DNA from: DATGHS01 sp035307785 | GTDB lineage: Bacteria > Planctomycetota > Planctomycetia > Gemmatales > Gemmataceae | NCBI GenBank assembly: GCA_035307785.1 | Contig: DATGHS010000445.1 | Span: forward strand, 1 to 40,742 | Length of the DNA: 40,742 bases | Direction of reading: 5' to 3' | Shown here: piece by piece, positions 1 to 8,006 of the stretch | Layout of the letters: every line of letters begins with the position of its first letter | How positions within the stretch are numbered: the first letter of the stretch is position 1 | Position numbers and translations under genes: made by a program | The notes under the pieces: generated by a model | Told to the model about the DNA's origin: nothing | The model's database searches: none | Seen by the model: only the letters and a program-made list of their open reading frames with translations

Positions 1-12
1 GTCCAACATCCG

Positions 13-32
13 GTCGCTCGCGCTCCCGGCTC
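13..32 (-). repeat. Single copy of the GAGCCGGAAGCGTAAGCGA repeat family
   Basis: Read on the minus strand, this stretch is a variant (GAGCCGGGAGCGCGAGCGAC) of the 19-mer that forms the perfect palindrome at 1325-1378. It lies just past the end of the propeller gene at the window edge. It is one of several copies in the window. Confidence 0.5.
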
Positions 33-43
33 TGAAGACGAGC

Positions 44-1291
44 TTACTTTTCACCCAACTCCACGCAAATCAACTCCTTGTTATCGCGCACGTACAGCTT
101 CCCATTCGCTAGCGCGGGGTGAGCCCAGGTTTCGCCGCAAATCTTCGAACGGGCCAATTCCTTGTAGCCGGCTGGGTCGGGTTGGATGAGCGTCAGGGAG
201 CCGCTATCGTCGAGCATGAGCAGCTTGTCGTCGCCAGTGCGGATCAGGGCCGCGTGGTACTTGCCGACCTTGGGTTTGCTCCAGAGCACCTTGCCGGTCT
301 TGGTTTCGATGCAGCGCAGAGTGGCCGAGGGCGGCGGGATGAAGGAGCCGTTAATCATGTAAAGCTGTTCGCCGACCGGCACTGGCGTGGAAAAGTAACA
401 GGTGAGAGCGGGGTTCTTCCAAGCTTGCTCCACCGTCGGCTTGCCGGATTTCTCGGTGAACTTCAGGCCAACAGAGCCCAGCGTCACCGAGCTAGCGATG
501 AGCAAATCGCCGACCAACACCGGCGTGGTGGAGCTTTCCGCCAATTGATCCTTGAAGGGGAATTCCCAAAGAAGCTCGCCGTCCTTGGGGGACAGGCCAA
601 CCAGCCGCTTTTGCGTGAGGCAGACGATTTGCCGTTGCTCGCCTTTGCCGATCGCTACGGGGGCGGCATAACTGGGCGGATCGTTGAGGGCGTGCCATAC
701 TTCCTCATTCGTCTTGCTGTTGAAAGCGCCAATGCTGCCCTTCTTGCCGCCGACCTGCACCACGATCTTGTCGTTTTCCAAAAGCGGCGACGCACTCACG
801 CCGAACATCAGAGGCGGGGCCTGGTAATTCTTGGCGGCGTGAATGCTGGCCGCCTGTTGAATTTCCAATCCCTGTCCTTGTTTGCGCCAAGTGACCATGG
901 TCAAATCGCCCGTGGCGCCCAAGCACCAAACGTGGTCGCCATAAACCAGCGGCGTGGCGCGCGGGCCATTGCCGAACTGGCTGCTGAATTTATCGCGTTT
1001 GAAGCCGATGGAAGCGTGGACCGAAGGATCATCCACACGCCAAGCATGAAGCGCTTCCTGCTCGTCATCATCGCCCTTCGTGTGCAAGAAGACAAAGCCA
1101 TTGGCCACTACTGGCGAACTGTGGCCTTCACCGACATTCGTCCGCCAAAGGACCTTGAGATCGCCCTTCCACGGTTTCACGACCTCTGTCGTTGCGCCGT
1201 CGCGGTTGGGGCCAAGCCATTGCGGCCAGTCAGCGGCAAGGGCGAAAGAAATACAAACTAATCCCGTGACAAGGGATGCGAGCCAACGCAT
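44..1291 (-). CDS. Exported PQQ-type (BamB-like) beta-propeller protein
   Basis: A predicted 415-residue secreted protein. The chosen ATG (residue 11 of the longest frame) has GGAG seven bases upstream and starts a classical signal peptide (MRWLASLVTGLVCISFALA, probably cut after ALA). The mature protein opens with DWPQWLGPNRDG, the usual N-terminal signature of planctomycete PQQ-like propellers. Blade-like repeats follow, with G-K-V/E-L/V-W motifs such as GKVLWSKPKVG and DGELLWEFPF. Members of this family act in the periplasm as scaffolds or, less often, as quinoprotein enzymes; I see no evidence of a catalytic domain. No operon partner is visible: the next gene upstream is separated by a palindromic repeat. 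Family assignment is firm, function is unknown. Confidence 0.85.
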   Translation of the reverse strand: MRWLASLVTGLVCISFALAADWPQWLGPNRDGATTEVVKPWKGDLKVLWRTNVGEGHSSPVVANGFVFLHTKGDDDEQEALHAWRVDDPSVHASIGFKRDKFSSQFGNGPRATPLVYGDHVWCLGATGDLTMVTWRKQGQGLEIQQAASIHAAKNYQAPPLMFGVSASPLLENDKIVVQVGGKKGSIGAFNSKTNEEVWHALNDPPSYAAPVAIGKGEQRQIVCLTQKRLVGLSPKDGELLWEFPFKDQLAESSTTPVLVGDLLIASSVTLGSVGLKFTEKSGKPTVEQAWKNPALTCYFSTPVPVGEQLYMINGSFIPPPSATLRCIETKTGKVLWSKPKVGKYHAALIRTGDDKLLMLDDSGSLTLIQPDPAGYKELARSKICGETWAHPALANGKLYVRDNKELICVELGEK

Positions 1292-1324
1292 AACACAACT
1301 CCGAAAAGTTTTGCCCAACATTAC

Positions 1325-1378
1325 GAGCCGGAAGCGTAAGCGATGGATCGCTGTGGCCGTCGCTTACGCTTCCGGCTC
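1325..1378. repeat. Perfect 19-bp inverted repeat, GAGCCGGAAGCGTAAGCGA family
   Basis: Left arm 1325-1343 (GAGCCGGAAGCGTAAGCGA) is the exact reverse complement of 1360-1378, with a 16-base loop. It lies between the coupled cysteine-cluster genes and the downstream propeller gene, all on the minus strand. It could act as a transcript-end hairpin, but no T-run follows it, so I call it an interspersed palindrome. Related copies are at 13-32, 18648-18669, 26861-26879 and 26922-26977. Confidence 0.85.
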
Positions 1379-1846
1379 ATCGGCCAGTGGCAAGGCAATG
1401 CGATCACTCATCACAATCGGTATGAAGTTAGACGTTGGCCCGGCTGCCTCATTCAAAAAAAGATGCAGCGGCGCGTAGCGCCAATCGCGGCTGAATTCCG
1501 TCGCGAGTTGCTTCAATCTTCGCAGAGCGTTTTCCATGATTGCATTGCCGGTTTCCTGGTAGGCCGGATCGCAAAAGTAAATGCGGCAACCCAGCGGCCT
1601 CGGCTCGCGCGCGGTGCACAGATTCTCGTTCTGGAAAGGGCAGAAGTCCGCCGACAGAGGCTTGCCGAATGGCGGCGCCCCGGCGAGCAGCACCTCCGCT
1701 TCCAGGGCCGACAGGTACAACACATGGCCCCATTCTTTGAACCGGCAGCAGCGGCCGCTGGCATCGCACTTCGGCCCGGCGGCTGCCACGGCCGCATCCA
1801 CTTCCGCGTAAAGAGCCAGTACCCGGCGGTGAATTTCATCCGTCAT
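1364..1846 (-). CDS. YkgJ-like cysteine-cluster protein, second of a coupled pair
   Basis: A 160-residue cytoplasmic protein with two cysteine groups: an N-terminal CDASGRCC and a later set in CPF, LCTAREPRPLGC and YFC. The spacing resembles UPF0153/YkgJ proteins, which are thought to bind zinc or an iron-sulfur cluster, with unknown function. The start used (MTDEIH) overlaps the stop codon of the upstream gene as ATGA, so the two are almost certainly translationally coupled. The C-terminal part (about residues 100-160) lacks cysteines and may be a partner-binding region. This copy is more divergent than its neighbour, so its family membership is less certain. Confidence 0.75.
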   Translation of the reverse strand: MTDEIHRRVLALYAEVDAAVAAAGPKCDASGRCCRFKEWGHVLYLSALEAEVLLAGAPPFGKPLSADFCPFQNENLCTAREPRPLGCRIYFCDPAYQETGNAIMENALRRLKQLATEFSRDWRYAPLHLFLNEAAGPTSNFIPIVMSDRIALPLADEPEA

Positions 1847-2253
1847 AGCTTGATCACTCTCACACGGCGGGTTATCTCTTCTACCGGAATGAGTTCGCCC
1901 TTGCCGGCGCCGGGGCAGGCCTGCTTGGTGCGTTCCCAAGCTTCCGGAGTGGCCAAATTGCTATGCCAGAAGGGCCAGGTCCGGCATTGCCGTGGCCGCA
2001 CGGGATAGATCGTGCAGCCTTCTTCCGCATCATAGAACACGCAATCGCCGTTGAGCTTTTCGCGCAGCGAGCGGCCGCGCTGGAAGGATCGCGTGAACAG
2101 GCCGCAGACCTCTTCCACCGTCTGGCCGCGGAACTCGGCAATCGCCTGGATTTCCTCGTCGTTTACCGACACGAACCCTGGTTCGCCGGTGCAGCACTTA
2201 CCGCAACGGGTGCAGGTGAAAGCCAGGCCGTCTTGATACCACGGTTCCGTCAC
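1843..2253 (-). CDS. YkgJ family cysteine-cluster protein
   Basis: A 136-residue protein carrying the family hallmark near its start (FTCTRCGKCCTGEPG) and the second conserved set CVFYDAEEGCTIYPVRPRQC followed by RTWPFW. Members are predicted metal-binding proteins (zinc or Fe-S), biochemically uncharacterised. The frame is open to 2346, but family members begin shortly before WYQDGLAFTC, so I place the start at the GTG at 2253; the extra 31 residues upstream look non-coding. The ribosome binding site is weak, so this start is not certain. The stop overlaps the start of the downstream paralogue by ATGA, suggesting two subunits made in equal amounts. Confidence 0.8.
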   Translation of the reverse strand: MTEPWYQDGLAFTCTRCGKCCTGEPGFVSVNDEEIQAIAEFRGQTVEEVCGLFTRSFQRGRSLREKLNGDCVFYDAEEGCTIYPVRPRQCRTWPFWHSNLATPEAWERTKQACPGAGKGELIPVEEITRRVRVIKL

Positions 2254-2585
2254 AATGCTAATCTCACGTCCAACCCGCCCGCATGGAACGGGCCGCAAGT
2301 CGAGACCAACCGAACAGGAGTTATCATACCAAGCCGGCGGCACCATCGCGCCGATTCTGCCGATGATTCCGCCCGCGTAACACGTTCATGCCGCACCGGT
2401 CCCTGCGCATGAGACAGAGTTTGCTGATCTGCCGGGGAAACCAAGTCCGGGCAGCCGGGCAATTACAAAATCTCCGGAAATCCGTGGCTCCAGAGCTTGA
2501 CATGGGCAATCCTTCACTGGCCTCGGGCACGGAAGCGTGCTCCGCGCGGAGTGCGGTCCGAGGAAGCTAACTGGGATGCTTCACC
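2254..2585. other. Divergent intergenic region without a supported gene
   Basis: This region separates the minus-strand cysteine-cluster pair from the plus-strand exported protein, so it should hold both promoters. I see a TTGACA hexamer on the plus strand near 2497 but no matching -10 box at normal distance, and a 12-bp palindrome CTCCGCGCGGAG at 2540-2551. Short open frames here show no start signal or recognisable motif. Confidence 0.4.
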
Positions 2586-3026
2586 ATGAAACGATTGTTC
2601 GTGGCCGGCCTCTTTGCCCTGGCCCTGGCTGCCGTGGCGGATTCTTCCGCCTGGGCCTTCGGCGAACCGGGCGTGGGCGGCTGGAATCGCCGCATCGGTC
2701 GCATCAACGGCCACTGGATTCAGCCCACCACCGGACCGCTCTTCGATTACAGCTTGTACTTCGCGGCCATGTATCCGAACCTGCCTGGCGCACAAGAAGT
2801 CCTTGCCAACCCGGGCCAATACCGCCAGTACGTGATCCCCACGCCGATGCCGGGCGATCCGTCCTACGGCGCGGGCGCGCCCTTCCCTGGTCCGAGCCCG
2901 ACTTTCGGCCGCGGCCGTCATGGAAACCAGGGACCGTATGGAAGCGTATTGCCGCCCGGCGCTACGGTCACCCAACCGCCTGCTGCCGGCACCACACCGC
3001 CGCCCCCCGCCACGCCATCACGCTGA
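2586..3026 (+). CDS. Small exported Pro/Gly-rich protein, unknown
   Basis: A 146-residue protein with a clear signal peptide (MKRLFVAGLFALALAAVADS, likely cut after SAWA). The mature part begins GEPGVGGWNRRIGRINGHW and turns into a low-complexity Pro/Gly tail (GAPFPGPSPTFGRGRHG, then PPAAGTTPPPPATPSR). No domain is recognised. Short secreted proteins of this composition are common in planctomycetes, where they may be surface or matrix components; that role is inference. It is followed on the same strand by another exported Gly/Pro-rich protein after about 200 bases. No strong Shine-Dalgarno sequence precedes the ATG. Confidence 0.7.
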   Translation: MKRLFVAGLFALALAAVADSSAWAFGEPGVGGWNRRIGRINGHWIQPTTGPLFDYSLYFAAMYPNLPGAQEVLANPGQYRQYVIPTPMPGDPSYGAGAPFPGPSPTFGRGRHGNQGPYGSVLPPGATVTQPPAAGTTPPPPATPSR

Positions 3027-3232
3027 GTCGCATTGGAAGCGCGCCTGGGGAAAGGATGTCCAAATAACCAGCGGTCCATTTTTGCGCAAAGCAACGGATG
3101 AGCGGAGACCGCTCCGGCCTTGGCTATTGAAATTCCGGTTTTTGCATGGCTTCTGGATTGGCATGGGAAAGAATTTGGATGCACCGCCCTGATCGCGATC
3201 GCGGCGGAAATCTATCTCAAGGAGAGACGAGC

Positions 3233-3868
3233 ATGATGCCTTGGAAAAAAATGATTCTGCCGGCGATCGTCGCATTGGCAGTTCCTGTGATGGCTCGAGC
3301 CGACACAGCACCGACGCCGGCCCCGGCCCCTGCGGCCGCCGGTTGCGCTAACGGAAGCTATGGCGCAGCGGGCGCGGCTGGGTTTGAAGGCGGCAGGGAG
3401 CGGCATGGCTGCCACTTGTTCCAGTTTCTGGAAGAAACGAATCAGCCGCCAGAGTTTCGGCCGCGCGGCTCGCTCTGCCACCCCTTCGGCGGTCACTTGG
3501 GCGGCGGGCACGGCATGGGCGGTCATGGTCCCGGCGCTGGCTATGGTGACGGCTCGCAAACGGCCGGCCACGGCCTGTTGCAGCCTCCCTTCCAGGCTGC
3601 TCCGTGGTACTTGTACTGGCCGTATGATGCCCACTTCCAGCTTCCGGCCCCAATCAATGCTCCGTACTACCCGCCGCAAGCCTATGGCTATCCGGGCGCG
3701 TATAACCCGTATTTCGGTGGCTCGGCTCCCCCGGGCTGGCAGGGCATTCCGGCTGGCTACAATCCAGGCACACCGGCCGGCACGCCCCCAATGGCGCTGC
3801 CGGGCGCTCCGGGCCCACGCATCACCATTCCCGAACCGCTGATTGCTCCAGGCGCCGAGAAGAAGTGA
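3233..3868 (+). CDS. Exported Gly/His/Pro/Tyr-rich protein, unknown
   Basis: A 211-residue predicted secreted protein. The start at 3233 is set by AAGGAGAG just upstream; in-frame codons further upstream look non-coding. The signal peptide is MMPWKKMILPAIVALAVPVM, cut near ARA. The mature chain has a Pro/Ala linker, a cysteine pair (AGCANG and RHGCHLFQF), then a Gly/His stretch (GGHLGGGHGMGGHGPGAG) and a Tyr/Pro-rich tail (YYPPQAYGYPGAYNPYFGG). The His/Gly stretch could bind metal and the Tyr/Pro tail resembles structural surface proteins, but both readings come from composition only. The gene is convergent with the radical SAM gene; a large inverted repeat lies at their junction. Confidence 0.75.
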   Translation: MMPWKKMILPAIVALAVPVMARADTAPTPAPAPAAAGCANGSYGAAGAAGFEGGRERHGCHLFQFLEETNQPPEFRPRGSLCHPFGGHLGGGHGMGGHGPGAGYGDGSQTAGHGLLQPPFQAAPWYLYWPYDAHFQLPAPINAPYYPPQAYGYPGAYNPYFGGSAPPGWQGIPAGYNPGTPAGTPPMALPGAPGPRITIPEPLIAPGAEKK

Positions 3869-3878
3869 GAAGTCAAAA

Positions 3879-3967
3879 ACCTAACCCCCTAGCCCCCTTC
3901 CCTAAGAGTGAAGGGGGAACCGTCTTCTCCCCCTTCTCTTTTGGGAATGGGGGTTGGGGAGTTAGGT
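3879..3967. repeat. Interspersed 89-bp imperfect inverted repeat with C-runs and G-runs
   Basis: The left end reads CCTAACCCCCTAGCCCCCTT and the right end is its imperfect reverse complement (GGGTTGGGGAGTTAGGT). This type of CCCCTAGCCCCCTTCCC palindrome is recurrent between genes in planctomycetes and some other phyla (recalled, not searched). It separates two convergent genes and could fold into a long hairpin that ends both transcripts. It also supplies the last codons and the stop of the radical SAM gene. Confidence 0.75.
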
Positions 3968-4950
3968 AATGAATTCACCGCCAGCGGAATGCGTTTCGCT
4001 GGCGGTGCTTTTTTAGCCACATGAAAGTGCGCCCCCTGCCGCGTTCCTCGACGTGCCAATTCGTTTTCGATGGCTTGAAGAATCTTGCCTTTTTCGAGGC
4101 ACCACTTCGGGGCAATCAAATAATCGGGCGGCGCGTCGCCATTGAGTCGGTGGACAACCATTTCCGGTGGCAGCAATTCCAGGAAGTCGCTGACCAGCTC
4201 GATGTACTCCGGGAATTCGAAGAGCCGAATTTGTCCAGCCTGGAACATCCGCGCCATTGGCGTATCGCGGACGACGTGCAGGTTATGGATCTTAATTGCG
4301 TCCAGACCAAACGAAGCGCAGGCCTTCGCTGTCGCCAGCATGTCTTCGCGTGATTCGCCAGGCAGCCCGAGAATTACGTGAGCGCATAAATCCATGCCGC
4401 GCCCTTTCGACCTGCCGACGGCGTCCACAATAGCATCGTAATGATGGCCGCGGTTCATCCAGTCCAGCGAACGGTCATGAATCGTCTGCAGGCCGAGTTC
4501 CAGACAGACCCAGCGCTCCTTGGCATAGCCTTCCAGCAATTGCAGAACCGGTTCGGGAACACAGTCCGGACGGGTGCCGATCATCAGGCCGACAATGGCC
4601 GGGTGTTGCAATGCCTCGTCGTAAAGCCGCTTGAGCTTCTCGACCGGCGCATACGTGTTGGTTCCGGCCTGAAAATAGGCCAGGAATTTCTCGGCCCCAT
4701 AGCGTTTGGCCAGAATCTCGACTCCGTGGTCCACCTGGGCGCGCACGGTTTGCCGGGGCAACCGCCGGTTCGGGCTGAAACTGCGGTTATCGCAGAAAAC
4801 GCAGCCGCCGGTAGTCACGCTGCCGTCCACATTGGGACAGGTAAAGCCGGCATCGAGGCTGATGCGGTACACCCGCGCGCCGAATTTCTCTCTCAAAAAG
4901 CGGCTAAAAGCGTAATACGGCCGGTTTGCGCTGCCAGTTGGGGTCTTCAT
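3889..4950 (-). CDS. Radical SAM protein, TIGR01212/YhcC family
   Basis: A 353-residue protein with the family signature CPNVDGSVTTGGCVFC (Cys38, Cys50, Cys53), which binds the [4Fe-4S] cluster that cleaves S-adenosylmethionine. Further family blocks are visible: QAGTNTYAP, MIGTRPDCVP, LELGLQTIHDRSLDWMNRGH and HVILGLPGESREDM. The related E. coli protein is YhcC; the substrate of this family is not established to my knowledge. The last 30 or so residues (LPNSPTPIPKREGG onward) are encoded inside the inverted repeat at 3879-3967 and are not expected of the family, so the native C-terminus has probably been replaced by repeat-derived sequence. Confidence 0.9.
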   Translation of the reverse strand: MKTPTGSANRPYYAFSRFLREKFGARVYRISLDAGFTCPNVDGSVTTGGCVFCDNRSFSPNRRLPRQTVRAQVDHGVEILAKRYGAEKFLAYFQAGTNTYAPVEKLKRLYDEALQHPAIVGLMIGTRPDCVPEPVLQLLEGYAKERWVCLELGLQTIHDRSLDWMNRGHHYDAIVDAVGRSKGRGMDLCAHVILGLPGESREDMLATAKACASFGLDAIKIHNLHVVRDTPMARMFQAGQIRLFEFPEYIELVSDFLELLPPEMVVHRLNGDAPPDYLIAPKWCLEKGKILQAIENELARRGTRQGAHFHVAKKAPPAKRIPLAVNSLPNSPTPIPKREGGEDGSPFTLREGG

Positions 4951-5110
4951 AAATTCATTATTAAGAATGAAGAAATTCTCAAAGAAACCGTTTCCCCGGC
5001 GATTTTGAGAGGGTATAAAGGAATTGGCCGTATTCTCGTCATGGGTTGCTTCCGAGCCTGTTGGTGTTCGTCATTTTATATGTTTCATCTTCTTTTCAGG
5101 AGTGCGATGG

Positions 5111-5581
5111 ATGCGAAAGACGGCATTGGGAGAACTCGTCCCCCAAGGCGGTGGCGACCCCATTCCTCTGCTGCGTTCCACATTGAAGATTGGGCGCCGA
5201 GAGTCGTGCGACATTTGCCTGCGGTTTCCGAATATCTCGACGGTTCATTGCGAATTGGTGTACAAGGATGGTTACTGGGTCATTCGTGACCTGGCCAGCA
5301 CCAATGGCATTAAAATTAACGGCGAGCGCTTGCGTTTTCGGCCGCTACGGCCGGGTGATCGCATCACCATTGGCAAGCGCGATTACGTTATCAATTATGA
5401 TTTGCACGGTGCAGGCCAGACTGCCCTCGAAGCGGTGCTGACGGAAGCCGCCGACATCTACGGTCAGTCGCTCATGGAAAAAGCTGGGCTCACCAAGAAA
5501 TCGCGCTCTCCGGTCGAGGATATGCCTGGCTACTCGATTCGGGACGACGATGAATTCGACGATGATGATGACGACGATTGA
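5111..5581 (+). CDS. FHA-domain protein with acidic tail
   Basis: A 156-residue protein. The start at 5111 has AGGAG eight bases upstream; the frame is open further upstream but without a signal. The forkhead-associated domain spans about residues 8-95 and shows the phosphothreonine-binding motifs GRRESCDI, STVH and STNGIKING. FHA domains read phosphothreonine on partner proteins, typically in Ser/Thr kinase signalling, which planctomycetes use extensively. The C-terminus is an unbroken Asp-rich run (DDDEFDDDDDDD). No kinase gene is adjacent. It is convergent with rsmD across a perfect palindrome. Confidence 0.88.
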   Translation: MRKTALGELVPQGGGDPIPLLRSTLKIGRRESCDICLRFPNISTVHCELVYKDGYWVIRDLASTNGIKINGERLRFRPLRPGDRITIGKRDYVINYDLHGAGQTALEAVLTEAADIYGQSLMEKAGLTKKSRSPVEDMPGYSIRDDDEFDDDDDDD

Positions 5582-5590
5582 GTGATTCTG

Positions 5591-5653
5591 TTTGTAGTGA
5601 CCCGCTTTAGCGGGTTATTCCGAGTAGAACCCGCTAAAGCGGGTCACTACAAA
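5591..5653. repeat. Perfect 26-bp inverted repeat between convergent genes, terminator-like
   Basis: Arm 5591-5616 is the exact reverse complement of 5628-5653, with an 11-base loop. Each arm contains the near-palindrome CCCGCTTTAGCGGG. The outer ends are TTT and AAA, so the transcript from either side would form a very stable stem followed by a short U-run. It starts 10 bases after the FHA stop and ends 5 bases before the rsmD stop, the expected place for a bidirectional terminator. It may also be an interspersed repeat. Confidence 0.8.
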
Positions 5654-5658
5654 CGACG

Positions 5659-6240
5659 CTACGGCTGTGCCCGCAGCAACAAGAGATTACGTCCGTACTG
5701 CCGGCGCTCCCACATGGGGGCGTCCGGCAGTTCTTTTTCCGGGAAGCCAATTTCCGCCTGGACGACGACAACCGAGTCTGACGGGACTTTGGCGAGAACG
5801 ACGCCTACCAGATTCAGAAACCCATCCAGCCGCCTTTCCAAATCGGCAAACGGCGGTGAGAAAAAGACATTCACCGGAACGCCGGGCTCCGGTTGCCAGC
5901 GCTCGGCCCAGCGGTAAACGTCGGCCCGAAGCACCTGCGCGCGCTCGCGGATACCGAATTCTTCCAATCGTTCCTCGATTTGCTTGGCCAGGCGAAAATC
6001 ATGCTCCAGAAAGGTGGCGCTGCGGGCGCCGCGGCTGATTGCTTCGATACCGATCACGCCGGTGCCGGCGAAGAGATCAAAAAATGGGCGATCCGGAATG
6101 GCGTTGCCCAAAATGCTGAAAAGAGCCTCGCGCACCATTTGCGGCGTGGGCCGCAGTTCCGGCGTGACGGTGCAGGCGATTTTTCGGCCCCGCAACTCTC
6201 CGGCGACGATGCGAATCTGGGTGCGTTGCGTACGTCTCAT
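5659..6240 (-). CDS. rsmD: 16S rRNA (guanine(966)-N2)-methyltransferase RsmD
   Basis: A 193-residue class I methyltransferase that would methylate G966 of 16S rRNA in the assembling 30S subunit. The N-terminal family block IRIVAGELRGRKI and RPTPQMVREALFSIL is present, followed by the SAM-binding motif DLFAGTGVIGIEAISRGA (residues 55-72). The catalytic motif IV, usually DPPF or NPPY, reads FFSPPF (Ser128) here, a departure at the first position. The ATG overlaps the stop of the upstream tolC-like gene as ATGA, so it is read from the same message although the functions are unrelated. Confidence 0.88.
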   Translation of the reverse strand: MRRTQRTQIRIVAGELRGRKIACTVTPELRPTPQMVREALFSILGNAIPDRPFFDLFAGTGVIGIEAISRGARSATFLEHDFRLAKQIEERLEEFGIRERAQVLRADVYRWAERWQPEPGVPVNVFFSPPFADLERRLDGFLNLVGVVLAKVPSDSVVVVQAEIGFPEKELPDAPMWERRQYGRNLLLLRAQP

Positions 6241-7832
6241 GGCGATGGTGTTTCAATCTTCAACTCGCTGGGCGGCGGCAGTTTTTCGTTGTAGGGCGAC
6301 ATTTGCCGCGGAGTGGCCGGCATCACCGGCGTGGCGGGCATGGGCGGACATTTCATCCCTGGCCCCAGCAAGATCATGAGCCGCAACTCCGCTTTATCAA
6401 AGTCTTGGAGGAGTTCCACGTAATTCAGCTGTGCCTTCGCCACCGCCTGATGGGCCAAGAGTACCTGCGAATACGGGACCTCCAACGGAGTTATCTTGTG
6501 CAGTTTGATCACGCGTTCAAGCATTTCCTTGGCCTTCCGAATCTGATCCTCGGCCAGGTTAAAGTTGCTGCTGCTGCTCAGGATCGTGGCGCGTGACTCC
6601 TGCACCCCCATGGTTAGGCGGGCGCGAAGTTCCTGCTGTGTCCAGGCCACCTGGTTCATTTGGTCCATGGCCACTTGGCGTTTGCGTTGCCCATGCAAAA
6701 GCTCGGTCAAGTTCCAGCGGGCTTGCACTGCCAGGTCGAAGCGATTGTCGTAGCCCATGCCGCCGAGCACGCCGGCCCCAAACAGGCCCTCCCCTACTTG
6801 CAAGTCCACTTGCGGGGCGAACCGGCTCATTGTGCGCGATTGGCCCAACCCCGTTTGAATAACACCGAGAATGCCTTCGAGTTCGCGGATGCCCGGCCCG
6901 TTCGCCAACGACTGGGAAACCAGGGCTTCGAGCGGCGGACTAATGTCTACAATATGGAACGCCACCATCTGCGTGTCCACGGGCAGCAACACCGTGTTCA
7001 TGTCGAGGCCGAGCAGATAGGCAAGCCGGGCCGAAGCCGCATTGATTTTCCCTTGCAACTTCCGTTGATTTTGGATTTGCGTATTGATTTCTTGCTCGAG
7101 CCGTTGCTCCTCTAATTCCAGGTTCGCGGTCATCTGAATCTCGCGCGCCTTTTTGGCCTCGGCGTGCAGCGATTCGAGCGACTTTTGCAATTCCAGGGAA
7201 ATGCTCAAGGCAGTGTGGGCGGCCAGCAAGTCGATGTAGGTCGTGCTGGCGTCGAGCGTCTGTTCATAAGTGATCTTGCTCAGCTCGCCGTTTTCTTGCC
7301 AAAGTTTCCGCATGGCGGTGAGCTGCCGAAAAGCGTAATCGCGCGGATCGTAGCTGAAACTGATGTTTGGGCCTACGGTCATCGCATTGGTATTGCTGTC
7401 GATAATTTGGCCCTGCTGCAACTGGATTCCGCCGTCGTGCTGGAAGTAGCCCACGCCAATGTAGACATCCGGCAGCCAGCGAGCGGCCGCCAATTCCTTC
7501 TCCGAAAAGGCGGCCCGCATCTTCGTTCTTGCCACCATAATCTGCGGGTTATTTTCCTCCGCTATGCCAAGCACCGCGTCGAGGCTGATCGGCATCGCCC
7601 GTGGCATCGAGTGATCGGCGGGAGCCGAGGCCAGGCGGAACTTGCTGTCGGGCGCCAGTGGGGGTCGGAAGCTCTCGTCGGCCGACGGGGCATACATTAA
7701 GCCCGGCGTGGCGGGGGGCGGCGACGGCGCGGTGGTGGGAATGCCTGGCCCCACTTGCGAACAAGCCACGCCCAGCCACGGCAACGCCAGCATTCCCCGG
7801 CGCATCCAGCGACCCAACCGTCGACGGCTCAT
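6237..7832 (-). CDS. TolC-family outer membrane efflux lipoprotein
   Basis: A 531-residue outer membrane channel subunit. The start is set by GGAGAAACGTCT before ATG and by a lipoprotein signal with lipobox GVAC (Cys24). After a Pro-rich linker, two TolC repeats follow: long amphipathic coiled-coil stretches (about residues 150-270 and 370-500) separated by beta segments such as NISFSYDPRDYAFRQLTAM. TolC proteins form trimers that connect inner-membrane pumps to the outside. No pump or adaptor is adjacent; it sits 174 bases downstream of kdpE on the same strand and overlaps rsmD. It may serve the RND pump elsewhere in this window or one outside it. Confidence 0.88.
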   Translation of the reverse strand: MSRRRLGRWMRRGMLALPWLGVACSQVGPGIPTTAPSPPPATPGLMYAPSADESFRPPLAPDSKFRLASAPADHSMPRAMPISLDAVLGIAEENNPQIMVARTKMRAAFSEKELAAARWLPDVYIGVGYFQHDGGIQLQQGQIIDSNTNAMTVGPNISFSYDPRDYAFRQLTAMRKLWQENGELSKITYEQTLDASTTYIDLLAAHTALSISLELQKSLESLHAEAKKAREIQMTANLELEEQRLEQEINTQIQNQRKLQGKINAASARLAYLLGLDMNTVLLPVDTQMVAFHIVDISPPLEALVSQSLANGPGIRELEGILGVIQTGLGQSRTMSRFAPQVDLQVGEGLFGAGVLGGMGYDNRFDLAVQARWNLTELLHGQRKRQVAMDQMNQVAWTQQELRARLTMGVQESRATILSSSSNFNLAEDQIRKAKEMLERVIKLHKITPLEVPYSQVLLAHQAVAKAQLNYVELLQDFDKAELRLMILLGPGMKCPPMPATPVMPATPRQMSPYNEKLPPPSELKIETPSP

Positions 7833-8006
7833 AGACGTTTCTCCTTCCGGCAAGCGGAATCCAAAGCGAATCCGCAAGCGGCAAGACGGCATCCTCTCCT
7901 TCATCGGCGCGGAGACGGCGAGAGATTGAGCGGGTTATGCCGATTTTGCTGCAATGGGCGAAAATAGGGATGACAACGATAATTTGGGTTAAACGGGAAA
8001 TGCCGC

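Noticed and set aside
119..1261. Long open frame on the plus strand opposite the propeller gene
   Set aside because: It is antisense to a gene with signal peptide, ribosome site and family motifs; its own translation has no recognisable motif and the composition expected of a high-GC shadow frame.
1325..1378. CRISPR-like repeat units
   Set aside because: The copies of this repeat are scattered over tens of kilobases without regular spacers or cas genes; they are interspersed palindromes.
2254..2346. 31-codon N-terminal extension of the first cysteine-cluster protein
   Set aside because: The family begins just before the first cysteine group and the extension looks non-coding; however the alternative GTG start has a weak ribosome site, so this is a judgement call.
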